Shown: positions 8,404 through 17,466 of the stretch, in pieces
Numbering within the stretch: the stretch's first letter is position 1
Layout of the letters: the number at the start of each line of letters is the position of its first letter
From: Igneacidithiobacillus sp041146875
GTDB taxonomy: Bacteria > Pseudomonadota > Gammaproteobacteria > Acidithiobacillales > Acidithiobacillaceae
Assembly: GCF_041146875.1 (NCBI RefSeq)
Contig: NZ_JBFRXP010000006.1
Span: forward strand, 62,001 to 126,000
DNA: 64,000 nucleotides
Reading direction: 5' to 3'
Position numbers and translations under genes: made by a program
Notes under the pieces: model-generated
The model's database searches: none
Told to the model about the DNA's origin: nothing
The model's input: only the letters and a program-made list of their open reading frames with translations

Positions 8404-9698
8404 TTGTCGAACTCCTGCAAATGCAGCCCAGCCTGGCGAGAAAGCTCGGGGAAATTTGGGAAAGAGGTAGCGACGTTGGCACAATCCCTAATTTCGATCG
8501 CTGATTGAGCGCGCAAGGCCGCCATGGCAAAGGACATGGCGATGCGATGATCACCATGACTGTCTACGGTACCGCCCTGCAGTTCGCCGCCGTGGATTAC
8601 CGCACCATCTACCGTTTCCTCGATCGCAATTCCCAGACTGCATAGCCCCCTCGCCATCACCGCAATGCGATCGCTCTCTTTGACCCGTAACTCTTCAGCA
8701 CCACTCACCCGTGTTTGTCCTTCGGCACAGGCGGCAGCGATAAAAATAGCAGGGAATTCGTCAATGGCCAGCGGTACCAGGCGCGGTGGAATGGCGATGC
8801 CCCGCAGTTTGCCAGAACGTACGCGGATATCAGCCACAGGCTCCCCACCTACCTCGCGCAGCTGGGTGAGGTCGATCCGGGCGCCCATGCGCGTAAGGAT
8901 TTCGATGACACCAGTGCGGGTGGGGTTGATGCCCACATTTTCCAACAACAAATCAGAATCCGGCGCAATGCTTGCACCCAGGAGGAAAAAGGTCGCCGAG
9001 GAGATATCCGCCGGCACGTCGATACTTTGTCCGCTGAGTCGTCCACCACCGTGCAGGCAAGCGCGCAAGGATTCCTGCTCCACGGCATAGCCAAAGCCGC
9101 GCAGCATGCGCTCGCTATGATCACGGGTAGGCGCCGGTTCGCTCACGCAGGTTTTGCCATCGGCATAGAGCCCGGCAAGCAGAATGGCCGATTTCACCTG
9201 GGCGCTGGCCATAGGCAGGGTGTAATCGATCCCGTGCAGCGGTGCGCCATCGACATGCAGCGGTGCCTTGCCACCTTGAGCGTCAATCTTTGCACCCATG
9301 CTGCGCAAGGGGTCGATCACTCTTCCCATAGGGCGACGCTGTAGACTTTCATCACCCATCAGAGTGCTAGCAAAGCGTTGTCCGGCCATCACCCCGGCCA
9401 GCAGACGCATGGCGGTGCCGGAATTGCCGCAATCCAGCGGCTCCGAGGGTGCCTGCAAACCATGCAAGCCGACTCCGTGGATACGCAAGCGGCCATTCTC
9501 CGGCCCTTCGATTTGCACCCCCATGGCGCGGAACGCGGCGATGGTCGCGAGGACGTCGGCGCCCTCCAGCAAGCCGGAAACTTCCGTCACCCCCTCGGCC
9601 AAGGCACCCAGAATGACCGAGCGATGGGAAATGGATTTGTCGCCCGGTACGCGGATGCGCCCGCGCAGAGAGCCACCAGGTTGAACGAGATACTCCAT
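8400..9698 (-). CDS. aroA: 3-phosphoshikimate 1-carboxyvinyltransferase (EPSP synthase)
   Basis: Condenses shikimate 3-phosphate and PEP to EPSP. The 432-aa protein has GDKSISHRSVILGALAEG near the N-terminus, LDCGNSGTAMRLLAG, the catalytic DEFPAIFIAAACAEG, and RVKESDRI. I chose the ATG at 9698 because GAGG lies eight bases upstream and MEYLVQP is family-like; an ATG at 9710 overlaps the tyrA stop. It is embedded between tyrA and cmk. Having DAHP synthase, EPSP synthase and both prephenate branches in one run implies joint control of aromatic synthesis. Confidence 0.96.
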   Translation of the reverse strand: MEYLVQPGGSLRGRIRVPGDKSISHRSVILGALAEGVTEVSGLLEGADVLATIAAFRAMGVQIEGPENGRLRIHGVGLHGLQAPSEPLDCGNSGTAMRLLAGVMAGQRFASTLMGDESLQRRPMGRVIDPLRSMGAKIDAQGGKAPLHVDGAPLHGIDYTLPMASAQVKSAILLAGLYADGKTCVSEPAPTRDHSERMLRGFGYAVEQESLRACLHGGGRLSGQSIDVPADISSATFFLLGASIAPDSDLLLENVGINPTRTGVIEILTRMGARIDLTQLREVGGEPVADIRVRSGKLRGIAIPPRLVPLAIDEFPAIFIAAACAEGQTRVSGAEELRVKESDRIAVMARGLCSLGIAIEETVDGAVIHGGELQGGTVDSHGDHRIAMSFAMAALRAQSAIEIRDCANVATSFPNFPELSRQAGLHLQEFDK

Positions 9699-9706
9699 GG
9701 TCGACC

Positions 9707-10588
9707 TCATTGCGAAGGAAAGCGAAAGCGCGACCGTGCGTGCTGCCCACGCGCGAGGCTAGTGGCCAAAGCCGAGGGATTTGCCTGGGTCAGTTCCGCA
9801 TCGAATAGCGCAAGATGCTTCTGCAGTCGGCGCAGACCACGCTGCACAGCAGCACGGTTTTGCCAGAGGATGTCGGCCCAAAGCTCTGGATCGCTGGCGG
9901 CAATGCGGCTGAAATCGCGCAGCCCTCCCCCAGCAAGCCGAGTTAGATCAGGCTCTTCGCCTAACATATCCAAGTAGGCGAAGGCCAGCAGATGCGGCAG
10001 ATGGCTAGTGGCCGCCAGCGCCTCATCATGGGCGGCGGCATCCATCAACAACAACTCGGCACCAAGAGACTCCCAAAACTGCGAAAGCCTTGCCTCGACC
10101 TCCGCGTCTGGAGCCCCGGCATGACATAGCACGCAACGATAATCGCTGTAGAGATCGGCGCGCGCTGCTGCAAAGCCGTGCTGCTCGGCGCCAATGAGGG
10201 GATGCGAAGACAAATAGCGCGCACCCAGCAGGGCTTCCCCCGCAGCTACATTATCCCCCTTAACGCTCGCCAGATCGGTAACGACCGCAGTGCCGGGTAA
10301 TGCCTGTGCTGCCAAAGCAAAATACGTGGGCAAATACGCCGGTGGCACCGCCAAGATCAACAAATCGACATCGCTCAGAGGCAGATCAGCGGGATCCTCG
10401 CTGACCAGATCAAAGACAACGCCAGCTTTGGCACGCTGTGCAGCGCGTGCCAATTGTAGATCGTTGACCGAGCCGCCCGCCCCCAATAAGCTTCCCGAGA
10501 ATCCCTGCGCCCGCAGCGCCAAGGCTAGGCTCCCTCCCATCAATCCCAAGCCAATAATGGCAATCCGCCGGAAGGGAAACGCTGCCAT
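9707..10588 (-). CDS. tyrA: Prephenate/arogenate dehydrogenase
   Basis: Oxidatively decarboxylates prephenate (or arogenate) in tyrosine synthesis. The 293-aa protein opens with a Rossmann motif, IAIIGLGLMGGSLALALR, and has the conserved active-site stretch SSHPLIGAEQHG. The ATG at 10588 is two bases after the DAHP synthase stop, so the pair is tightly coupled. No fused EPSP synthase domain is present, unlike the TyrA-AroF fusions of pseudomonads; here aroA is the separate next gene. Cofactor preference cannot be read with confidence. Confidence 0.93.
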   Translation of the reverse strand: MAAFPFRRIAIIGLGLMGGSLALALRAQGFSGSLLGAGGSVNDLQLARAAQRAKAGVVFDLVSEDPADLPLSDVDLLILAVPPAYLPTYFALAAQALPGTAVVTDLASVKGDNVAAGEALLGARYLSSHPLIGAEQHGFAAARADLYSDYRCVLCHAGAPDAEVEARLSQFWESLGAELLLMDAAAHDEALAATSHLPHLLAFAYLDMLGEEPDLTRLAGGGLRDFSRIAASDPELWADILWQNRAAVQRGLRRLQKHLALFDAELTQANPSALATSLARGQHARSRFRFPSQ

Positions 10589-10589
10589 C

Positions 10590-11606
10590 TCAGAGTTCGC
10601 GACCAATGGCCTCGGCGAGCTTGCGCAAATCACCCATCAACGTCATTAGCTGTTCCGGGCTCAGCGCCTGATCAGCGTCACACCAAGCCTCTTCCGGGCA
10701 GGGATGTGATTCGACCAGCAAGCCATCTGCCCCCGCGGCAATGGCGGCTTTGGCCAGGGCAGGAACCAGCCAGGTCTTGCCGCCGGCATGACTGGGGTCA
10801 ACGATAACTGGCAAGTGGGTCTCTTTTTTGAGGAACGGGATCGCGGTAACGTCGAGAATATTGCGGTAACTGGTCTCGAAGCTGCGGATACCGCGCTCGG
10901 CAAAGATAATGCGGTGATTGCCGTGGGCAGCAATATACTCTGCCGCCATCAACCACTCTTTTACCGTCGCGCTCATGCCACGCTTGAGGATGATGGGCAC
11001 ATCCAAACGGCCCACCTCCTTGAGTAGATCGAAATTCTGCATATTGCGCGTGCCAATTTGGATAACATCGACCCGCTTTTCGAGGAAGACGTCAATCTTG
11101 CGCACGTCCATCAGTTCCGTAACGATGGGCAGGTCGTAGGCATCAGCAGCGTCACGGAAAAAGTCGAGCCCCTCGTCACCGACACCTTGAAAAGTGTAAG
11201 GACTGGTGCGCGGCTTGAAGGCACCGCCGCGCATCAGGCGGCAACCGGCAGCCTTCACCGCTGCCGCTGCCTGGCGCATCTGCTCCGGCGTTTCTACCGA
11301 ACAGGGGCCGGCGATGACCTGAATCTGCTTGCCACCAAAGGGGATACCACGGACGTCAATGATGCTATCGGTCGCCTTGAATTCCCGGCTGACCAGTTTG
11401 TAGGGCTTGAGAATGGGCATAACCTGTTCCACGGCGGGCAAGGACTCCAACATTCCCTCGGCAATCAGACGTTCGTCGCCGATAAGACCCACCACGGTGC
11501 GCTCGGAGCCATTGCTGACCATAGGCTGCAGGCCGAGCTCACGGATCCGACGCAGCAACTGTTCGCGTTGTTCTGTCGTGGCCTGGGGTTTGACGATAAC
11601 GATCAT
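10590..11606 (-). CDS. aroF: 3-deoxy-7-phosphoheptulonate synthase, AroA-I-beta (Thermotoga-like) type
   Basis: First enzyme of the shikimate pathway: PEP plus erythrose 4-phosphate to DAHP. The 338-aa protein starts with a ferredoxin-like regulatory domain of about 70 residues (MIVIVKPQATTEQ...), then a KDO8PS-like TIM barrel with IAGPCSVET, GGAFKPRTSPYTFQG, KRGMSATV and DPSHAGGK. This is the N-terminally extended I-beta form, not the E. coli I-alpha form; such enzymes are commonly inhibited by Phe or Tyr through the N-domain. It lies between hisC and tyrA with only a few bases between stops and starts. Confidence 0.94.
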   Translation of the reverse strand: MIVIVKPQATTEQREQLLRRIRELGLQPMVSNGSERTVVGLIGDERLIAEGMLESLPAVEQVMPILKPYKLVSREFKATDSIIDVRGIPFGGKQIQVIAGPCSVETPEQMRQAAAAVKAAGCRLMRGGAFKPRTSPYTFQGVGDEGLDFFRDAADAYDLPIVTELMDVRKIDVFLEKRVDVIQIGTRNMQNFDLLKEVGRLDVPIILKRGMSATVKEWLMAAEYIAAHGNHRIIFAERGIRSFETSYRNILDVTAIPFLKKETHLPVIVDPSHAGGKTWLVPALAKAAIAAGADGLLVESHPCPEEAWCDADQALSPEQLMTLMGDLRKLAEAIGREL

Positions 11607-11609
11607 GAT

Positions 11610-12695
11610 TCAGAGTACCTCACCCAAAGTCTGTAAAAAACGCTGATTTTCCTGTGGATTACCCACGCTTACCCGAAGCTGGGAAGGCAAACCATAAGGT
11701 AACAGCGGCCGCACAATCACCCCGCGTTGCAGCAGGGCCTCATACAGAGGCTGCGCCAAGCCGGGGGTAAAAAAGGTGATAAAATTGCCCGCTGCCGGCA
11801 GCGTTGTCAATCCGAACTTTTTCAGACCTTGTTCGAGCAGCGCGAGGCCGATACGGTTGTTTGTCAAAGTGGCCTGCAAATGCTCATGGTCGGCGAGGGC
11901 AGCGATCGCCGCCACCTGCGCCAGGCTATTGACGTTAAAGGGCAAACGCAGACGTTCCAGGAGGGCGATGAGTTCCGGGTTCGCAATGGCGTAGCCCAGA
12001 CGCAAACCCGCCAAGCCGTAGGCCTTGCTGAAGGTACGGGTGACCAGCAAATTGGGATAACGCGACAAGCGCTCCAAACCATTGGGGTAATTTTCAGCCG
12101 GCATCAGCTCGGCGTAGGCCTCGTCGAGCACTACCAAGACCTGTTCGGGCACCTGCGCCAGGAAGGCATCCAAGGCGGCCGCAGAAAAATGCGTACCCGT
12201 GGGGTTATTGGGATTGGCGAGAAAGATCAGACGCGTGGCCGATCCTATCCGCGCCGCCATGGCGTCGAGATCGTGGCCGTACTCCGTGGCCGGCACCTGG
12301 ATAAGCTCCGCACCCACCGAGCGCGCAGCAATGGCATAGGCGGAAAAGGCATATTGGGAAACGATCACCTCCACCCCTGGTCCGGCAAAACAACGACAGA
12401 GCATGGTGATGATCTCATCGGAACCATTACCGAGGAGGATCTGATTTTCCGTCACTGTGAGCTTACGACTAAGGGCTGCGCGCAATTCCGGCGCGGCGCC
12501 CTCGGGATAGCGGCCAAGCACACGACAAGCGGCGCTGATGGCTTCCTGCACGAGCACACTGGTGCCCAGGGGGTTTTCATTGGAGGCTAATTTGATCGCA
12601 TCGCGGATGCCTAATTCCCGCTCCAACGCCGCCAGGGGTTTGCCCGGCTGATAGGGTTGCAGACCCTGGACCCAGGGCATGGGCTGCACGGACAT
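11610..12695 (-). CDS. hisC: Histidinol-phosphate aminotransferase
   Basis: PLP-dependent class II aminotransferase of histidine synthesis; in this gene context it may also transaminate aromatic keto acids. The 361-aa protein has SNENPLG near the N-terminus, the PLP lysine in RTFSKAYGLAGLRLGY, and the phosphate-binding arginine region near the C-terminus. Its ATG shares one base with the pheA stop (TGATG, 12695). The serC-pheA-hisC order is the known proteobacterial aromatic supraoperon, where this paralogue often serves aromatic synthesis. Confidence 0.94.
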   Translation of the reverse strand: MSVQPMPWVQGLQPYQPGKPLAALERELGIRDAIKLASNENPLGTSVLVQEAISAACRVLGRYPEGAAPELRAALSRKLTVTENQILLGNGSDEIITMLCRCFAGPGVEVIVSQYAFSAYAIAARSVGAELIQVPATEYGHDLDAMAARIGSATRLIFLANPNNPTGTHFSAAALDAFLAQVPEQVLVVLDEAYAELMPAENYPNGLERLSRYPNLLVTRTFSKAYGLAGLRLGYAIANPELIALLERLRLPFNVNSLAQVAAIAALADHEHLQATLTNNRIGLALLEQGLKKFGLTTLPAAGNFITFFTPGLAQPLYEALLQRGVIVRPLLPYGLPSQLRVSVGNPQENQRFLQTLGEVL

Positions 12696-13780
12696 CAGTA
12701 CACCGCCTTGGGATAGCTACCGAGAATACGCAGAAAGGCCGCCTGCTCTTGCAGAACTTGCAAAGTTGTCTGTACGTCTGCGTCTTGCTGATGACCGAGA
12801 AAATCGAGATAGAAGACATACTGCCAACGCGCGCTCCGTGCGGGCCGCGATTCGATCCGGGTGAGGCTGATGCCTGCTTGGGCAAAGGGGGCAAGCAAGG
12901 CATGCAGGCTACCGGCACGGTGGGCGCCTCCCACAACAATACTGGTCTTGTCGGTGCCAGTGCTACGCGTGGGAATCTTACCAATCACCCAAAAACGGGT
13001 GCTGTTTTCCGGATTATCCTCAATCCCCTGCGCGAGGACTTCGAGACCAGCATGCTGGGCGGCGGCCAAAGTGGAAATGGCTGCCGCTTGCGGATCGGCT
13101 GCTGCACGCTGTGCTGCCTCGGCATTGCTCGGGGCATCGCAAAGCTCCACTCTTGGGAGATTCTGGGCGAACCACTGCCGGCACTGGGCACGTGTTTGAT
13201 AGTGGACATGCACACGGCGGATAGCTTCCAGTGGAATGGCGGACACCAAATTGTGGACGATACGCAGCTCCACCTCGCCACAGATTTGCAGGGGGTAATC
13301 GAGCATCAGGTCCAGGGTCTGGTTAACGGCACCTTCCGTACTGTTTTCTACCGGCACCACACCAAACTGGGTGGCACCACTATCCGTCTGGCGGAAAATC
13401 TCGGCAATATTGCTCACCGGAATAAAGCAAGCCGAGTGTCCAAATTGTTTTTCCGCGGCGAGCTGGGAAAAGGTTCCAGCCGGCCCCAAGTAAGCCACCC
13501 GTAACGGTTGCTCCAAGGCTAAGCCCGCAGAAATGATCTCCCGGAAAATCCGGCCAACTTGTTCGGCGGAAAAAGGGCCAGGATTGTCTGCCATCACCCG
13601 GCGCAGAATCTCTGCCTCACGGTCGGGATGATAAAACTGCATGCTGCCCGCAGCCTGTTTGTACTCCCCCACCCGATGTGCCAGACGACCACGTTCTGAG
13701 AGCAAATGCAAAATTTCGCCATCGATGCGGTCGATCTCCTGCCGCAACTGGAGGAGTTGCCCATCCCCTGCTTCAGCCAT
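12695..13780 (-). CDS. pheA: Bifunctional chorismate mutase / prephenate dehydratase (P-protein)
   Basis: Makes prephenate from chorismate and dehydrates it to phenylpyruvate. The 361-aa protein has an N-terminal AroQ chorismate mutase helix bundle (LLQLRQEIDRIDGEILHLL), then prephenate dehydratase with the TRFW motif in ENSTRFWVIG, then a C-terminal ACT domain with the ESRP motif that mediates phenylalanine inhibition. The ATG at 13780 overlaps the serC stop by eight bases; the longer open frame upstream is out of family and inside serC. Confidence 0.96.
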   Translation of the reverse strand: MAEAGDGQLLQLRQEIDRIDGEILHLLSERGRLAHRVGEYKQAAGSMQFYHPDREAEILRRVMADNPGPFSAEQVGRIFREIISAGLALEQPLRVAYLGPAGTFSQLAAEKQFGHSACFIPVSNIAEIFRQTDSGATQFGVVPVENSTEGAVNQTLDLMLDYPLQICGEVELRIVHNLVSAIPLEAIRRVHVHYQTRAQCRQWFAQNLPRVELCDAPSNAEAAQRAAADPQAAAISTLAAAQHAGLEVLAQGIEDNPENSTRFWVIGKIPTRSTGTDKTSIVVGGAHRAGSLHALLAPFAQAGISLTRIESRPARSARWQYVFYLDFLGHQQDADVQTTLQVLQEQAAFLRILGSYPKAVY

Positions 13781-14858
13781 GGCGGCGGGCAAAATCGTTG
13801 AGGAAATCCACCAGGGCAAGCACTCCGGTCTCTGGCATGGCGTTATAGATCGAGGCGCGCATGCCACCAAGCAGACGGTGTCCCTTGAGCTGCAATAGCC
13901 CCCAGCTCGCGGCCTCCTGCAAAAACGCTGCATCCAGACGGGAGTCGCGGAGAAAGAAGGGCACATTCATGCGCGAGCGATTGGCCACAGCGACGTCATT
14001 TCGATAAAAACCACTGGACCCATCAATAGCGCCGTACAACAAGGCCGCCTTGCGCGCATTGTGGTCGGCCATGACAGCTAAACCACCCTGCTGCAAAAGC
14101 CAGCGGAAAACCAGTCCAGCCACATAAATGGCAAAGGTCGGTGGGGTGTTGTACATCGAATCGTTCTCGGCATGCACGGCATAGTCGAGCATGGTCGGCA
14201 CTTGCGGGCCCGCCTGCCCGAGGAGGTCATCACGCACAATGACCAGGGTCAGGCCGGCCGGCCCGATATTTTTTTGCGCACCCGCATAGATCAAGCCAAA
14301 ACGGCTGACATCCAGAGGCCTGGAGAGGATATTGGAAGAGGCATCGCTAACCAGGGGTAGGTCTCCCAGCTCAGGGAGGAAATCAAACTCGATGCCATCA
14401 ACGGTCTCATTGTCAGCAATGTGGCAGTAGCGATGGTCCGAGCGAAGCTGCCAGGTCTCTTGCCGCGGCACGGCATGGTCGGCAGCCTCGGCATTGCTGG
14501 CAACGATGTCGATCTCGCCGAAGCGCTTCGCCTCGCTGCTCGCCTTGCGCGACCAGATACCCGTCTCGACGTAGGCGGCCTTCCCTCCAGCGAGCAGGTT
14601 CATGGGCACCATGGCAAATTGCTGGCTAGCGCCGCCCTGCAAAAACAGAACACGGTAATTTTCAGGAATGGCGAGAAGCTCGCGCAGATCGGCCTCGGCC
14701 TGGGCGATAATGCCCGTGTACTCGGCGCCACGATGGCTCATTTCCATTACCGACATGCCGCTGCCATGCCAGTTGGGCAGTTCTTCCTGCACCTGCGCCA
14801 GGACCGGCTTTGGCAATACTGCCGGACCAGCGCTAAAGTTATAGATCTCGTGTTTCAT
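13773..14858 (-). CDS. serC: Phosphoserine aminotransferase
   Basis: PLP enzyme forming 3-phosphoserine from 3-phosphohydroxypyruvate; it also serves pyridoxal phosphate synthesis. The 361-aa protein starts with the family signature YNFSAGPAVLPKPVL and has GGASQQFAMVPMNL and the PLP lysine in YAGAQKNIGPAG. The ATG overlaps the gyrA stop by one base (TAATG at 14858). It is the first biosynthetic gene of the supraoperon. Confidence 0.97.
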   Translation of the reverse strand: MKHEIYNFSAGPAVLPKPVLAQVQEELPNWHGSGMSVMEMSHRGAEYTGIIAQAEADLRELLAIPENYRVLFLQGGASQQFAMVPMNLLAGGKAAYVETGIWSRKASSEAKRFGEIDIVASNAEAADHAVPRQETWQLRSDHRYCHIADNETVDGIEFDFLPELGDLPLVSDASSNILSRPLDVSRFGLIYAGAQKNIGPAGLTLVIVRDDLLGQAGPQVPTMLDYAVHAENDSMYNTPPTFAIYVAGLVFRWLLQQGGLAVMADHNARKAALLYGAIDGSSGFYRNDVAVANRSRMNVPFFLRDSRLDAAFLQEAASWGLLQLKGHRLLGGMRASIYNAMPETGVLALVDFLNDFARRHG

Positions 14859-17401
14859 TATGCATCGATGGGCAGCTCTCCCTGCCCTTCCTCGTCGTCT
14901 TCCGTATCGGCGATCAGGGCCAGGCCCGCCAGATGCTCGCCATCCCCCAGGTTAATCAGGCGCACGCCCTGGGCGTTGCGACCGGTACGGCGAATCTCCT
15001 TCACCGCCATGCGAATCAGAGTGCCACCGTCGGAAACTAGCATGAGTTCATCACTGTTCTGCACTGCCAGAGCACCTACAACTTTGCCGTTGCGGGCATT
15101 GCTCTGAATGGCGATAACGCCCTTGCCACCGCGATTGGTGCGGCGATAGTCGCCCACCGGTGTCAATTTACCATAGCCATTGGCGGTCGCCGTCAGGATC
15201 ACCTGGGTTTCCTCGACCAGTTGCGCGGAAATGACGCGATCGTCTTCTGCGAGGGAAATACCGCGCACGCCGCGGGCGGTGCGGCCCATGGGGCGGACTT
15301 TTTCTTCCGGGAAACGCACCGCCATACCATCGCGGGTGAAGAGCATGAACTCGCGCTGCCCATCGGAGAGGCAAACCGCCACGAGGCGATCACCGGGGTC
15401 GAGGTTGATGGCATTGATACCCTGGCTACGCGGGCGGGAGTAATCCATCAGTGGCGTCTTTTTCACCACACCATGCGCCGTCACCATGCACACATAATAG
15501 CCTTCCTGGAACTCGCGTACCGGCAACACGGTGGTAATACGCTCTGTGGGCGCCAAAGAGAGCAGGTTGACGATGGGCTTGCCACGCGCGCCACGCCCCG
15601 CCTGCGGGAGCTGGTAGACTTTCTCCCAAAAGACCTTGCCCAGATTACTGAAAAAGAGCACGTAGGCGTGCGTTGAGGCGACAAACATCCGTTCGACAAA
15701 GTCCTCTTCCTTGGTCGTCGTTGCCACCTTGCCGCGCCCGCCACGCCGCTGGGCGTTGAAGACGGTTACCGGCTGCGCCTTGATGTAGCCGGCGTGGGTA
15801 AAGGTGACCACCATGTCTTCTTCGGCAATCAGGTCTTCATTGCTGATGTTGCCGGTGTCGGCGACGATCTCGCTGCGGCGAGCATCGCCATATTGATCAC
15901 GGATGGCAACCAACTCTTCCCGCACCACCGCCATCAGGCGCGCCTCGGAGCCGAGGACGGCGAGGAGTTCGCCAATGCGCTCCAAGAGGGCAAGGTATTC
16001 GTCGCGAATCTTGTCCTGCTCCAGACCGGTAAGGCGATGCAGGCGCAAATCAAGAATGGCCTGGGCCTGGGCTTCGGAAAGATGGTATCCATCTGGCTGC
16101 AAGCCCGCCGAGGGCTCGCCGCGCTCGCGTAGCAACGCCTCGACCATACCCGCCTGCCAGGCCCGTGCCAGCATCTGCGCCTTAGCCTCCGCCGGACTAG
16201 CAGCAGCGCGAATCAGAGCAATCAGCGGGTCGATATTGGCGAGGGCCACGGCGAGGCCTTCCAGAATATGAGCGCGATCGCGCGCTTTGCGCAGCTCGAA
16301 GATGCTGCGCCGCGTGACCACCTCGCGGCGGTGACGCAAAAAGGCCTGCAATAGGTCACGCAGCCCTAGGGTTCGCGGCGCGCCGTCGAGCAGGGCAACA
16401 ACGTTGATATTAAAAACGCTTTGCATAGCGCTGTGCTGATAGAGATTGTTCAAAACCACATCGCCATTGGCATCGCGCTTGAGTTCGATGGCGATGCGCA
16501 TACCGGACTTGTCTGATTCGTCGCGCAGGTCAGAGATGCCCTCCAGGCGCTTTTCCTTGACCATCTCGGCAATGCGCTCAATGAGCTTGGCCTTGTTCAC
16601 CTGATACGGCAACTCGGTAACAATGATACTCTGCCGCCCGGTTTTCTTGTCGGTTTCAAACTCGGCACGGGCGCGCATCACCACCCGGCCACGGCCGCTG
16701 CGATAGGCCTCTACCGCACCTGCCCGCCCAAGGATAATACCGGCGGTAGGAAAATCTGGCGCCGGCACCAGCGCGAAAAGGTCTTCCTCTGACAGCTCTG
16801 GATCATCGACCAAGGCAACACAGGCATTCATGACTTCCGTCAGGTTATGTGGCGGGATATTGGTCGCCATACCCACCGCAATACCCGCCGAACCATTGAT
16901 CAACAGGTTGGGAATGCGCGCCGGCAGCACCAGCGGCTCGACTTCTTTCTCGTCATAATTCGGCCCGAAATCGACGGTTTCCTTGTCGATGTCGGCGAGC
17001 ATCTCGTGCGCAATACGCGCCATGCGCACTTCGGTGTAACGCATGGCGGCAGGGCTGTCGCCATCCACCGAACCGAAGTTACCCTGCCCGTCGATGAGTG
17101 GGTAGCGCATGGAGAAGTCTTGCGCCATGCGCACGATGGTGTCGTAAACCGCCGTATCTCCATGCGGGTGGTATTTACCAATCACATCACCAACCACACG
17201 CGCGGATTTCTTGTATGGCTTGTTCCAGTCGTTGTTCATCTCGTGCATGGCGAAAAGTACGCGCCGATGCACGGGCTTGAGGCCATCGCGGGCGTCGGGC
17301 AGGGCGCGTCCGACAATGACGCTCATGGCGTAGTCCAGATAGGACTGCCGCATCTCCTGTTCGAGACTGACGGGGATGGTTTCCTTGGCGAAATCTACCA
17401 T
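14858..17401 (-). CDS. gyrA: DNA gyrase subunit A
   Basis: Type II topoisomerase subunit that breaks and rejoins DNA during negative supercoiling. The 847-aa protein starts MVDFAKETIPVSLEQEM, has the quinolone region HPHGDTAVYDTIVRM, and the catalytic tyrosine in AAMRYTEVRM, with the C-terminal beta-pinwheel containing the GyrA box QRRGGRG. The residue equivalent to E. coli Ser83 is Thr, as in wild-type Pseudomonas aeruginosa, with Asp at position 87. A seven-codon upstream extension (to 17422) is possible. It lies between mtnA and serC. Confidence 0.97.
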   Translation of the reverse strand: MVDFAKETIPVSLEQEMRQSYLDYAMSVIVGRALPDARDGLKPVHRRVLFAMHEMNNDWNKPYKKSARVVGDVIGKYHPHGDTAVYDTIVRMAQDFSMRYPLIDGQGNFGSVDGDSPAAMRYTEVRMARIAHEMLADIDKETVDFGPNYDEKEVEPLVLPARIPNLLINGSAGIAVGMATNIPPHNLTEVMNACVALVDDPELSEEDLFALVPAPDFPTAGIILGRAGAVEAYRSGRGRVVMRARAEFETDKKTGRQSIIVTELPYQVNKAKLIERIAEMVKEKRLEGISDLRDESDKSGMRIAIELKRDANGDVVLNNLYQHSAMQSVFNINVVALLDGAPRTLGLRDLLQAFLRHRREVVTRRSIFELRKARDRAHILEGLAVALANIDPLIALIRAAASPAEAKAQMLARAWQAGMVEALLRERGEPSAGLQPDGYHLSEAQAQAILDLRLHRLTGLEQDKIRDEYLALLERIGELLAVLGSEARLMAVVREELVAIRDQYGDARRSEIVADTGNISNEDLIAEEDMVVTFTHAGYIKAQPVTVFNAQRRGGRGKVATTTKEEDFVERMFVASTHAYVLFFSNLGKVFWEKVYQLPQAGRGARGKPIVNLLSLAPTERITTVLPVREFQEGYYVCMVTAHGVVKKTPLMDYSRPRSQGINAINLDPGDRLVAVCLSDGQREFMLFTRDGMAVRFPEEKVRPMGRTARGVRGISLAEDDRVISAQLVEETQVILTATANGYGKLTPVGDYRRTNRGGKGVIAIQSNARNGKVVGALAVQNSDELMLVSDGGTLIRMAVKEIRRTGRNAQGVRLINLGDGEHLAGLALIADTEDDEEGQGELPIDA

Positions 17402-17466
17402 GTAGCGCAATTCCAACGACAAAACATCGCGAGATTATGCCAGCATTCGCCCACTAACGCACTCGC

